Source of the DNA: Hirundichthys speculiger
Taxonomy: Eukaryota; Chordata; Actinopteri; Beloniformes; Exocoetidae
Length of the DNA stretch: 64,000 nucleotides
Reading direction: 5' to 3'
NCBI GenBank assembly: GCA_018398805.1
Contig: JAGFBZ010002553.1
Location: 1-64,000 of the forward strand
Shown here: one piece after another, positions 54,567 through 64,000 of the stretch
How positions within the stretch are numbered: the stretch's first letter is position 1
Layout of the letters: every line of letters starts with the position of its first letter
The notes under the pieces: model-generated
What the model saw: only the letters and a program-made list of their open reading frames with translations
What the model was told of the DNA's origin: nothing
The model's database searches: none
Position numbers and translations under genes: made by a program

Positions 54567-55636
54567 TAGGGGTGTGAAAAAAAAACTGATTTGGCAATAT
54601 ATCGCGATTTTCGGCCGCCCAATATAATATCGATTTCTCAGCTCCTAATATCGATTTTTTTCAAAAACACCACTAATAAACAATAAATAGGTTGTTTTGA
54701 AGCAAATAGTTTTGACTCGATTTGTCCTCTGAATGATCAATATCATCTGATGAACATATACAGCAACTTGATTTTTCATCTCTACCTTTAATTTTGATAT
54801 TAACTGGGTAGATTATCGCAATATATTGTGATATCGTGATAATATCGTGACCCAAGCATCACCAATTAAAGGTCTTCGGAACAACGCGACAAACCGAAAA
54901 CCCGAGGTTCCGACCCGACCCGAATCAGGTCTCGGGTCCATTCAAAAGCCGTGACTCCGGGTTCGGGTCGGAACCGGTACAGTTAGTCTCGGGTCCGGTC
55001 GGTGCTCTCTGACAGGCTGGGTCCGCGTTTACTCCAGAGAGGTAAAGATATTAGCGGTGGCAGCTAATGTCAGGACTCGGGGCAGTTAAATTAATTAGTG
55101 GCGTGTTTGTCATGAAACAATCGTGTTGCCGTAGCGTGTTATTAGCGTGTTATTAGCGGTTTGCCCGGCAGCTGTAAAGCACAACGGATCACCAACATGA
55201 CAACGCTGGATGAGACATATTCACGATACGTCCTGACCGGTGTAGGCTATTAGCATTAGCAGTTGCTACCAATAGCATCTGTATCCACAAACAGAATAAC
55301 GACGTGGATTTATTGTTGTTTACATCACGTAGCCTATGTAGCAACTGAACCGGGTAGAGGAAGACAACTTTAGGTAAGAAAATCAAGTTTTATTCAACGC
55401 TAGACAACTTTTAAAATTAGCAACTACGGGCTGGATTGTCTCGGTTCTATTCAGGTAACTCGGTTCGGTTCGTGGTCGGAAACTAAAGACTTGAGTCGGG
55501 TTGTTCCGGGTCCAAATATTCTGGGTTCAATCTGGTACGGACTCCAGGATTTATGATAATAGCTCGGGTTGGGTCGGTTTCGGGTCAAATAATCATGATA
55601 CATATCGTATTGCGAGGTCTTTGCCAATACTCGCTA
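54567..55636. mobile_element. TAGGGGTG-family hAT MITE, copy 4, with internal insertion
   Basis: It begins TAGGGGTGTGAAAA and ends CCAATACTCGCTA, flanked by GTTGCAGG (54559-54566) and GTTACAGG (55637-55644), a 7/8 duplication. The usual MITE sequence is interrupted from about 54859 to 55589 by a foreign segment with repeated CGGGTC/GACCCG motifs (GGTTCCGACCCGACCCGAAT, GGTTGGGTCGGTTTCGGGTC). Its ends are similar in inverted orientation, so a second, unidentified element is nested here. Confidence 0.75.
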
Positions 55637-55868
55637 GTTACAGGACAAAAACTACCTTTAGCCACACCCACAAATTTGACTGGCGTGTAACTTAGAAACC
55701 GCAGACGAACGACCCCAATCAGACGAAGAGCCTTGGGCTAGTTTATCCGGGTTTGTTTAATGACAGAATTTTAATTAATCCGGGAATTTGTAAAGGATTT
55801 AGAAAAAAAAAAAAGTTTTTTCTCGGCAGCAGGTTTATGAGCTGAAATGTGAAGGCGGTTATGACGGC

Positions 55869-55880
55869 GCCCCCTACTGG
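55869..55880 (-). promoter_or_regulatory. CTCF-type motif
   Basis: The minus strand reads CCAGTAGGGGGC, matching CCASYAGRKGGC exactly, about 1.7 kb upstream of the first recognised klf11 exon. Confidence 0.4.
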
Positions 55881-56563
55881 CCGTTTTTCCTCATATTGGC
55901 GAGCGTTTGGGTCCAAAGCTGGGGATCACCGAGGCCTCGTTAGAGGTTTCAGAGGAGCTTTTATATTCATCCTCCTTTATGAACATCAGAGGAACCGCTC
56001 TGTGTGGATCCATCGGGTCCGGTTCTAACCGCCCCCCCCCCCCCCCCCCCCCCCGGCGCCACCGACCAGGCCGCCCGCGCTGCAGTAATCTGCCATCATT
56101 ATTACCGTTAGCGTAATTGGCAGCTGATGGTGTGAGATAATCAGATGACCCGAGCAGGTGATCAATCATCTAGCGGCGCCGCTGCTCCACGGCGGAGCTT
56201 CACACCAGAACTGTTCTGCAGAGTTCGGTGGTTTGTGTTTATTGATCAGATTCAGTATTGACGACTGAAAAACCAGCAGCTCAGACACAAACAGGAATCT
56301 CTCTCTCTCTCTGAGCCGGGCGGCAAAACGGCTGCTCTTTCTTTTCTTTTCTCTCTTCCTTTGAGAACGGGGGGGGGGGGGCTCATCTAATCGCCAATGA
56401 TGTCACACATCCCCCCCCTCCTCCCCCCCCGGGGACCAAACACATTGATAAATAAATAAACAAACAAACTAAGAGCCTGAATGTGGGAGGTGAGTCGGGG
56501 ACAAAGGGCTCCGGGGGGCTCGGCCGAGGTGGCTGGCATGCAGCACATACAGGAAGGGCGGGG

Positions 56564-56612
<49 letters not shown>

Positions 56613-56746
56613 GCCCCTCTGCTGCACCTCACAAAAGCAGGAGGAACCTCCCTGCACCCCGAGAACATGACGCTCCCCACAGAGGAAAAAAAAAGGGAGA
56701 AGGCCACACCCCTCCCTCTGTCATACAAACATGTACTGACTCGCCC

Positions 56747-56793
<47 letters not shown>

Positions 56794-58000
56794 GAAGCTG
56801 CAAACAGGAAGTCAAACAAAACAAAGTGAATCTGCGGCGGGCGCCGCCGTCTCCCTCCGTCGCGGGCGCTCCCGCACGCCCGTCAGGACGGTCGGCACCA
56901 CCCGCTTCCTGTCAGACAAACCCCCCCCCCCCCCCCCCCCCCCCCCACGGCGGCCTGAGGGGATTTATTGATCCGACCCGATCGCCTCCCGTCCCTCCCC
57001 GTGGGGGTTCGGTTGCCGGTTCTGGTTTTCCCTCCATAGGTGGTCACGTTCGCCGCCTCTCTTTGTTTTCATGGTGGAGGTGGGGGGTGGGGGGGTGGGG
57101 GGGTGGGGGGGGGGTGTCTCTGAACCGACTGACCCCACGTCTGATTCGCTGGCTGGTCAGAACTGCAGCAGAAACAGCCGCTGGAGGGAAACGTGATGCT
57201 TTTCTTTGTCTGTTGTCATTTTTAAATATAAACGCCGTTGCAGCCTTTAAACCGTTTATTTCTTTTTAACTTCATTCAACAGAAAAAAACAGAAAATGAT
57301 TGGTGTTATTTTATTTTTCTATTGGTTTCATTGGGCAGCTAAATTCATCAGTGAATTTTCTTTAAATGCTGATTGACGAGGCATCATTAATGGATCGGGG
57401 CTCCAACAACAGATGGCTTCGTTAATAATTAATCTACGTCCCCTGATGATTAATGCTAATTCTGAAAAAACACAGGAAACCGTCATTTAACATCAATCAT
57501 TAACAAAACTAATGATTCTTCCTCCGTCTGCTGATTGATCAGGTGACGTCCAACAGGCCTGGTATCAGTTATTGATCTAAAGCGCTAACCCAGCTATCGA
57601 TTAAAGTTTTGTGCTTAAATGTGATCAGATATGTCAACAGATGTTTTATCAACGTCTATCAGCTCCAACTCACGTGTGATTTGATCCGTTTGTCACGTCT
57701 AAGGAAGTAAACGAGAGGAAGCGTGGATGATCACGTAAAGCCCCGCCCCCACACTGCTGTGACTGGTCCGGTACGTTCTGTACCGGTTTATGGGAAGTGG
57801 GCCGACCCGACACAGTTCTTGCCCAGTGAAGTAAATGGGTCGCGAAGCTAAATTAGGCTAAACGAGGCTAAATGAGCGTTCCGTTAAGACTCAACAACTT
57901 ATAATTGTTTAAATGTGATCAGCATAAAGACGTTATATTTGGCTATTAATGTTTTTTATATATACATATATATATATTAAATGTAAAACTATATGTATAT
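55881..58000. other. GC-rich and low-complexity stretch, no gene
   Basis: Contains poly(C) runs (56031-56054, 56921-56946), (GA)n microsatellites (about 56563-56606 and 56750-56788), and a G-rich block with GGGGTGGG repeats (57080-57115). The long frames across (GA)n and poly(C) are compositional. From 57250 to 58000 the DNA is AT-rich with no open frame of note. Confidence 0.5.
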
Positions 58001-58367
58001 TAAGGGTGTGAAAAAAATCGTTTTGGCATTATATCGTGATTTTCGGCCGCCCAATATAATATCAATTTTTCAGCTCCTAATGTCGATTTTTTAGGAAAAT
58101 TTTATTCAATTTATTTTATTTATTTATTAAATGTCCAAAAAAAAAATTTCAGTTCCTAAATATCCGCGCTATTTTACTTTTTATTTTTTGATTTACTGCA
58201 CTAGTTTATTGATGTTACTCCGCTGGCATTTTTCATCTCTACTTTTAATTGTGATATTAGCTGAGTAGAATATCGCAATATATCGTGATATCGCGATACT
58301 ATCGCATCGTGACCCAAGTATCACGATACATATTGTATTGCGAGGTCCTTGCCAATACTCACCCCTA
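58001..58367. mobile_element. TAGGGGTG-family hAT MITE, copy 5
   Basis: A 367-bp element starting TAAGGGTGTGAAAA and ending TACTCACCCCTA, with a perfect 8-bp duplication ATGTATAT at 57993-58000 and 58368-58375. The interior is close to copies 1 and 4 but has an extra T/A-rich stretch. Confidence 0.85.
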
Positions 58368-58639
58368 ATGTATATATATATTTTTATAATTTTATACATT
58401 CAAATATATATATTTAATTTTAAAATAAAGAAACAGGTGTAGAAAATAAATTATATTTAAATAAAAATCAGTTTCAATTTTTAAATAAATTAGAATTAAA
58501 TATATGCGTGATTTTCATACAGAAAATAGCAGTAAAAATTAGCATTTTTTCACATTTTAATGCAAATTGAAGACAAGAAAACAGCAGTTCTGCTCATTAA
58601 TGCGCTTCTTTTTTTTAAATTTTTTTTTACAAAGTTGTG

Positions 58640-59620
58640 AAAGTGTTATTTAAAGAGAGCCTGAAGCACATCGGGGGAATCGGATCGATATCGGGTATCG
58701 GCAGGTGTGACGAGAGCTCTAAAAACAGACAAAGAAACCGGCCGCGGCACAACAAAGACCAACATCTGTCCGTTACTATGGAAACATCTGTCCTTTACTC
58801 TGGAAACATCTGCAAACTTTCTGATGCGGCGACGCAACTGTTGTCGGAGAGGAGCACACGGACGCTCGCGCTCAGGCTCGCGCTCACACGCGCAGGGGGC
58901 AACGGGTTCATCGTGACCTCAGATAAACCGAGCAGCGGCGCCACAATCACCGATAAACCGGGCAGATAAACCGGGCAGCGGCGCCGCGATCACAAAAAAA
59001 ACCCAAACAACAGACCGAAACAACCGGAGCCGCACAACCGGTTCACGGAGACCGGAGTCGCCCTCAAACAGCCGCAGGTTCCCGGTCAGAACTTTAACCG
59101 GATCCGGAGACGGGACTGACCTGACAGGAGCCGGAGGAGAAAAGAACCGGGAGGACCGGGAGTTGACAGAGTCCGGCGGCCGCGGTCCGAGAGCAGCGCC
59201 GTGGATGAAAAGTGCTGATCTTCCGCCAGCAGCGCGAGCTTCAGCTGAGAAAAAAATAATACCGGAAAAAAAAAGAAAAAAAAAAAAAAACACAGAAACA
59301 AAATTGAGAGCAGTCTGGCGGGTGGTAACAGGCGGCCAATCACAGCCAGAGGTGTAGCGGCCGCCGACCAATCACAGGCGAGGCGGTCCGTGATCCCGTA
59401 CGTGGCCGCGGCCTGATTGGTCCGGAGCGGGGTGCGTGGCCGCCGGGGGCGTGGCCGCGGAGTCAGCGGTGTCAGAGTAAACCCGATGAACCCGGTCGGC
59501 GCGCGCTATCTGGGGGAAAGGTTGGGGAGCGGGACGGGCGCGAGGCGGGCTGGCGAGGACGCGCGCGCGACACTGCCGCTCCTCGACTGCGGTTTACAGG
59601 ATGGATGAGAAAAAAAAAAA
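58640..59620. promoter_or_regulatory. CpG-rich region, candidate klf11 promoter / first exon area
   Basis: CpG-dense sequence (GGCCGCGGCACAAC, ACGCTCGCGCTCAGGCTCGC, GACGCGCGCGCGACACTGCC) contains inverted CCAAT boxes (ACCAATCAC near 59369, GATTGGTCC near 59415). It lies about 4.5 kb upstream of the first recognised klf11 exon, which is on the minus strand. No coding start matching KLF11 could be identified, so the assignment is inference from position and composition. Confidence 0.35.
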
Positions 59621-60177
59621 AGAGAGAAGAAAGAAGAAAGAGTGTTTTTAAGAAAATACCTGCGGTTGATACACGGACACGCGCCCGCGAGCGATTCTGC
59701 TTCTGAAATAAACTTTGACACTAAACGCATTTAATGCTGAGTTGAACGTTTTTATTTTATTTTTACATTAAATAGATAAACAGGATTAAATTATTTTTAC
59801 TCAAGGTTGATCACGAAACTGTTAAAAAGAAGAAAATAAAATAACTTTCTGTCCTTATTTGAGTCTCAGAAATTACCTAAAAACCAAAAAAATGTATTTT
59901 AGTCTTTTATTTTCGGTAAATTATTTATTAAAAAAATAAAATTTACACCAAATATATATCATTTTAAAATAAAAATAGATTTAGATTAAAAAATCAAATC
60001 AAATTATTGTATTTAAATTTCAAAATAAAATATAAAACTTATACATTTTAAGTAAAGTTACATTTAAAACAGACATTGCAGCAAACTGTGTTTTACCTGA
60101 TGACCTGAAGTTCACGCTACGCTACCTGCACTACACCTGGAGAACACACGTCTGGGTTCAGTGCAGCTGATGGTGGA

Positions 60178-60385
60178 GAATTCGCACCTGCAGTGGAGGG
60201 TTAGCACCTGCAGTGGAAGGTTCGCACCTGCAGTGGAGGGTTCGCACCTGCAGAGGAGAAATTCGCACCTGCAGAGGAGAATTCGCACCTGCAGTGGAGG
60301 GTTCGCACCTGCAGTGGAGGGTTCGCACCTGCAGTGGAGAGTTCGCACCTGCAGTGGAGGGTTAGCACCTGTAGTGGAGGGTTCG
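60178..60385. repeat. 21-bp minisatellite (GTTCGCACCTGCAGTGGAGGG)n
   Basis: About ten units of a 21-bp repeat containing a CACCTG E-box and a PstI-type CTGCAG, with AGAGGAGAA and TAGCACC variants. It is open in frame on both strands only because the unit is seven codons without stops. Between 59620 and 60177 and from 60386 to 61190 no gene is seen. Confidence 0.9.
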
Positions 60386-61192
60386 AACACGCCGCCACTT
60401 TGACGGTCCCACACGTTGCGAACGTCGTCAGCATCCTTCACCGCGTCAACAATAGCGCGGCGTCCGTCAGACGTTCAGCAGTTTTCAACAACTTCCTGCC
60501 TGGACAGGTGTGCCAGCTCACCAGACTGGTGACCAGGTAGCCGGTGAAACCGCACACGGGCTGATTCAAAGCACCTGGGGTTATTCACGTAGCTTAGCTG
60601 GAACAAAACTAGATGTGAGGTCACGTCAGAAGCTCCACCCCCACAATGAATTGAGATGTAGGTTTCTACCTGTCCCAGGTGTCAGTGTTACAGGTTCAGA
60701 TTTTAAAAAAGGGAAGAAGAATATTTGTCTTGCACAGGTAACCGTCAGAGAATCCGCCAGCGTTCATGGTTTCATCTTGAAACTCGCTCTGGATAACTGA
60801 ATGACTGGGGGAAGTTCGGGCAGAACAGGAAGTTCGGGCAGAACAGGAAGTCCGGCGCTACGTCGGTCCAGTTCTGGATGAAACAGTTACGTCACATGTC
60901 ACGCAGACACGTCGCCGTCATGGCGGGTTTTATTCATGTATGGACCAGGGTTTGGTGGATTTAACGTTAAACTGGAGGTCTGTAGCAGTTCGTCAGCGTC
61001 GTAAAAGCAGCTTGACCTCCGCTCCTGTAGGGGGCCCCGCTGAGCAAAACCTTCCTGTCAGACATCGTGATTTTTAAGTCAGATATTTATCTGAACGATA
61101 ACTGCTCGCTCATCTGACACGCTGGACAACAACGATATGAAGCTGCTTTTTTTTTTTGGTTTTGTTTTTATTTTTGTTGTTTCGTGAATAGG

Positions 61193-63003
61193 GATGGAAC
61201 GGTTAGCGGTATTACGGTAAAGCGCGGTAAAATTTCAACGCGATAACGATTACCGTTTATGTTTGACTTCGTCTCATTATCGCGGTCGATTAGCGGGATA
61301 TGTATTACCAGCTTCATTCAAGTCGGCGAGCGACTCGCGACTGTGTCTCGCGTGAATATGTAGCTTGTAACATCGACATCGTAACGTTAGCATGGCGGAA
61401 AGTGGTGATAGCACGCAGGACATTTACCAACCCACTTTACATTTTATTGTAATTTGTAGAAGCAACTTGAAGGAGCTAAGGCTAATGCTTCAAGCTACTG
61501 AGATGTTTGACCAAGAGTAACCTGGTTGACGCGCTTCGCTAACTCACATTTCGTAAACGTTGCGTGTTGGTCGAAAAATAACCGGAACAACGTTCTTCTG
61601 ATGCAGTTAAAATATTAATTTATTCCATTAACTGATCCGACAACCATAACGCCGGCAGTTAGCGCCACAGCGGTCAAACAGCTAACCAATAACAGGCAGC
61701 TACCTTTATACCTGACCCTCAGGTAACAACACAGCGACACCCACAGACACACAGAGTGAACTACAATTCAGAACAACATATTTGGCTCCTAAACAACTGT
61801 TTCTTTATTTACACATTTATACGTGTTTAAGGTTAAAGTCCAAAGTTTATTTCAATTTTTGTTCCTGATAATTGTTTGCATATACTTTAACAACCTACTA
61901 CGGTTGTTAGTTTATTTAAACTTGCACCAGACAGATAAGCTTTGTTCCTGTTATTTATTTTGTTAATTCAAAATAAAACCTCTTTCTGTGCCAGTTGTTT
62001 GCCCTCTTTTAATGTGAAAGTTTCATTTTGCTGAGATTTTGGCTTCTGATGTTTCAATATGACAAGAAAACCACAAGATTTTGTGAAATTATTCAAATGT
62101 ATGTGTTTTTTGGACATTTGTACAGCAATGAAGAATACCGCGATAATATCGTAAACAGTGATAATATTGTAAACCGCGATTATATCGCAAACAGTGATAA
62201 TATCGTAAACCGTGATTATATCGCAAACAGTGATAATATCGTAAACTGTGGTAATATCGTTAACAGCGATAATATCGTAAACTGTGATAATATCGCAAGC
62301 AGTGATAATATCGTAAACCGTGATAATATCGTAAACTGCGATAATATCGTAAACAGTGATAATATCGTAAACCGTGATTATATCGCAAACAGTGATAATA
62401 TCGTAAACTGTGGTAATATCGTAAACAGCGATAATATCGTAAACTGTGATAATATCGCAAGCAGTGATAATATCGTAAACCGTGATAATACCGTAAACTG
62501 CGGTAATATCGTAAACAGTGATAATATCGTAAACCGTGATAATATCTTAAACAGTGATAATATCGTTGACCGTGATAATATCGCAAACAGTGGTAATATC
62601 GTAAACAGTGATAATATCGTAAACTGTGATAATATCGCAAGCAGTGATAATATCGTAAACCGTGATAATATCTTAAACTGCGATAATATCGTAAACAGTG
62701 ATAATATCGTAAACCGTGATTATATCGCAAACAGTGATAACATCGTAAACTGTGGTAATATCATAAACAGCGATAATATCGTAAACTGTGATAATATCGC
62801 AAGCAGTGATAATATCGTAAACCGTGATAATACCGTAAACTGCGGTAATATCGTAAACAGTGATAATATCGTAAACCGTGATAATATCTTAAACAGTGAT
62901 AATATCGTTGACCGTGATAATATCGCAAACAGTGGTAATATTGTAAACAGTGATAATATCGTAATCGAGATATTATATTTTCCATATCGTTACTTTCCTA
63001 TTC
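61193..63003 (+). mobile_element. hAT-like element carrying an expanded internal minisatellite
   Basis: The left end GAATAGGGATGGAACGGTTA and subterminal GGTATTACGGTAAAGCGCGG have the character of hAT ends. On the opposite strand the right end reads GGAATAGGAAAGTAACGATA, an eroded inverted match. A short remnant of an N-terminal frame (ATGGCGGAAAGTGGTGATAG at 61392) is followed by stops. The right third is replaced by the 18-bp array at 62138-62970. No transposase domain is recognisable. Confidence 0.5.
62138..62970. repeat. 18-bp minisatellite (GATAATATCGTAAACAGT)n with 342-bp higher-order period
   Basis: About 46 units of GATAATATCGTAAAC(A/C)(G) with AGT, CGT or TGT phrases. A 19-unit block beginning GATTATATCGCAAACAGTG near 62375 recurs 342 bp later near 62717. 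Because the unit is six stop-free codons, it gives a spurious 372-codon frame (DNIVNS/DNIVNR). Confidence 0.92.
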
Positions 63004-63249
63004 CAGAAGGAATCAGAGTAGAAGAAGAACGACAGCTCCGTTTACACACAGGATGCTGCAGAACGACAAGCCCACGGGTTTCCTTCCCTCTTTTTCTCTT
63101 TTCTCTCCCTCCCCCTTTCATCTGGGACGACTGCCAGTCTCAGTAATATTCATGTTCACGTTAAAGAGGAATTTAAAATGAAGGAGGGACAAAAGAAGAC
63201 ATCCTGCAGCTCAGGAGACCCTCAACACATTTCCTCATTGTCTTCTTCC

Positions 63250-63480
63250 TGTACTGTTCCCCCCCCCCCACCCCCTCCTCCTCATCCCCCCCCCCCCTCC
63301 CCTCCCCTCCCCTCCCCCCACGGGGCCGATGAACCCGGGGAACTCCTCTGCACCGAGATTGTAAACAGCCTCTCCAGTAAAGATTTTCAGGGCGGGGCTA
63401 CTAGCAGGCTGGAACCCCCCCCCTTCCCTCCCCCTCCCCCACCAGCCCCCTCCCCCCCACTCCCTCCAACAGCTCGTGCA
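63250..63480. repeat. polypyrimidine tract (C/T-rich)
   Basis: Two blocks of CCCCTCC/CCCTCCC sequence (63259-63320 and 63415-63470) separated by ordinary sequence. Apparent proline-rich frames are compositional. Confidence 0.75.
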
Positions 63481-63564
63481 CATGCACACATGCACAGGAA
63501 CACATGCGCGACTCCTTTGTTGAGGTTGCGTGTTAACCCTTTAAATTAAGGTTGGGAGGCGGGG

Positions 63565-63612
<48 letters not shown>
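63565..63612. repeat. (TCA)16 trinucleotide microsatellite
   Basis: Uninterrupted TCA repeats, about 48 bp. Confidence 0.95.
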
Positions 63613-63740
63613 CCATGGTTACATGAACAAACTGGGGAGGGGGGGGATCCACTTCCTGTGTTAGACAAAGAGCGCTGTTTATGATGCCTCGTGGCTTTGT
63701 GTTTGATTGACAGCTCCACCTGTGGCCAGCCTCGCATCAC

Positions 63741-64000
63741 CTGAGGAGACCTGAGGAGACCTGAGGAGACCTGAGGAGACCTGAGTAGACCTGAGGAGAC
63801 CTGAGGAGACCTGAGCAGACCCGAGCAGACCTGAGGAGACCTGAGGAGACCTGAGGAGACCTGAGAAGACCTGAGAAGACCTGAGGAGACCTGAGGAGAC
63901 CTGAGGAGACCTGATTAAACCTGAGGAGACCTGAGGAGACCTGAGGAGACCTGAGGAGACCTGAGCAGACCTGAGAAGACCTGAGGAGACCTGAGTAAAC
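63741..64000. repeat. 10-bp minisatellite (CTGAGGAGAC)n reaching the window end
   Basis: 26 or so units of CTGAGGAGAC with CTGAGTAGAC, CTGAGCAGAC, CTGAGAAGAC and CTGATTAAAC variants; the array continues past 64000. Confidence 0.95.

Noticed and set aside
56481..57269. 262-codon and 162-codon frames through (GA)n and poly(C)
   Set aside because: Low-complexity translation; no splice or domain support.
62028..63146. 372-codon DNIVNS-repeat protein
   Set aside because: An 18-bp minisatellite with no stop in this frame; no conserved flanking domain.

Overview
The window is nuclear DNA from a ray-finned (teleost-type) fish. Three things show this: multi-exon vertebrate genes with GT-AG introns, many hAT and Tc1/mariner-like non-autonomous elements with terminal inverted repeats and target-site duplications, and decayed fish-type LINE fragments. 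Micro- and minisatellites are unusually dense, with at least twelve arrays, several of them 0.8 to 4.4 kb long. No bacterial, phage or CRISPR features were seen.

Layout: 1-94 is the last coding exon of an unidentified + strand gene. 2674-11875 (-) is ipcef1, which encodes an N-terminal PH domain and the conserved IPCEF1 C-terminal helices. Its introns hold a 1.9 kb GGAT array and several hAT-type elements, including a nested pair. 13.6-16.3 kb is a 16-bp minisatellite, followed by hAT and LINE debris. 19416-23081 (+) is rrm2 copy A (ribonucleotide reductase small subunit); its last exon has a 7-bp frameshifting insertion and its C-terminal coding tail plus 3'UTR is tandemly triplicated. 25157-35047 (+) is lgals8, a tandem-repeat galectin in nine coding exons with a 4.4 kb VNTR in the intron that splits its first carbohydrate-recognition domain. 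37731-43231 (-) is rrm2 copy B, intact (385 aa) and inverted relative to copy A. The two rrm2 copies therefore form an inverted duplication around lgals8. Their gene bodies are almost identical while their upstream regions are visibly diverged. 43.3-50.8 kb holds the copy B promoter, repeats and an orphan CpG-rich TATA/CRE promoter at about 46.6 kb. 50870-54200 (-) is klf11 (three C2H2 fingers plus an N-terminal SIN3-binding-type helix); its first coding exon was not found. 54.5-64 kb is repeats, GC-rich DNA and hAT material, including an 18-bp minisatellite grown inside a hAT-like element.

Functionally, rrm2 makes dNTPs, lgals8 is a beta-galactoside-binding sensor, klf11 is a transcriptional regulator, and ipcef1 is a cytohesin adaptor. 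I infer no joint pathway. rrm2 and klf11 are neighbours in other vertebrates (human 2p25), so that pairing is conserved synteny rather than functional clustering. The main points of interest are the inverted rrm2 duplication with apparent homogenisation, the damaged copy A tail, four tandem CTCF-type motifs inside the ipcef1 coding end, and a transposon insertion whose empty-site paralogue is present in the same window.
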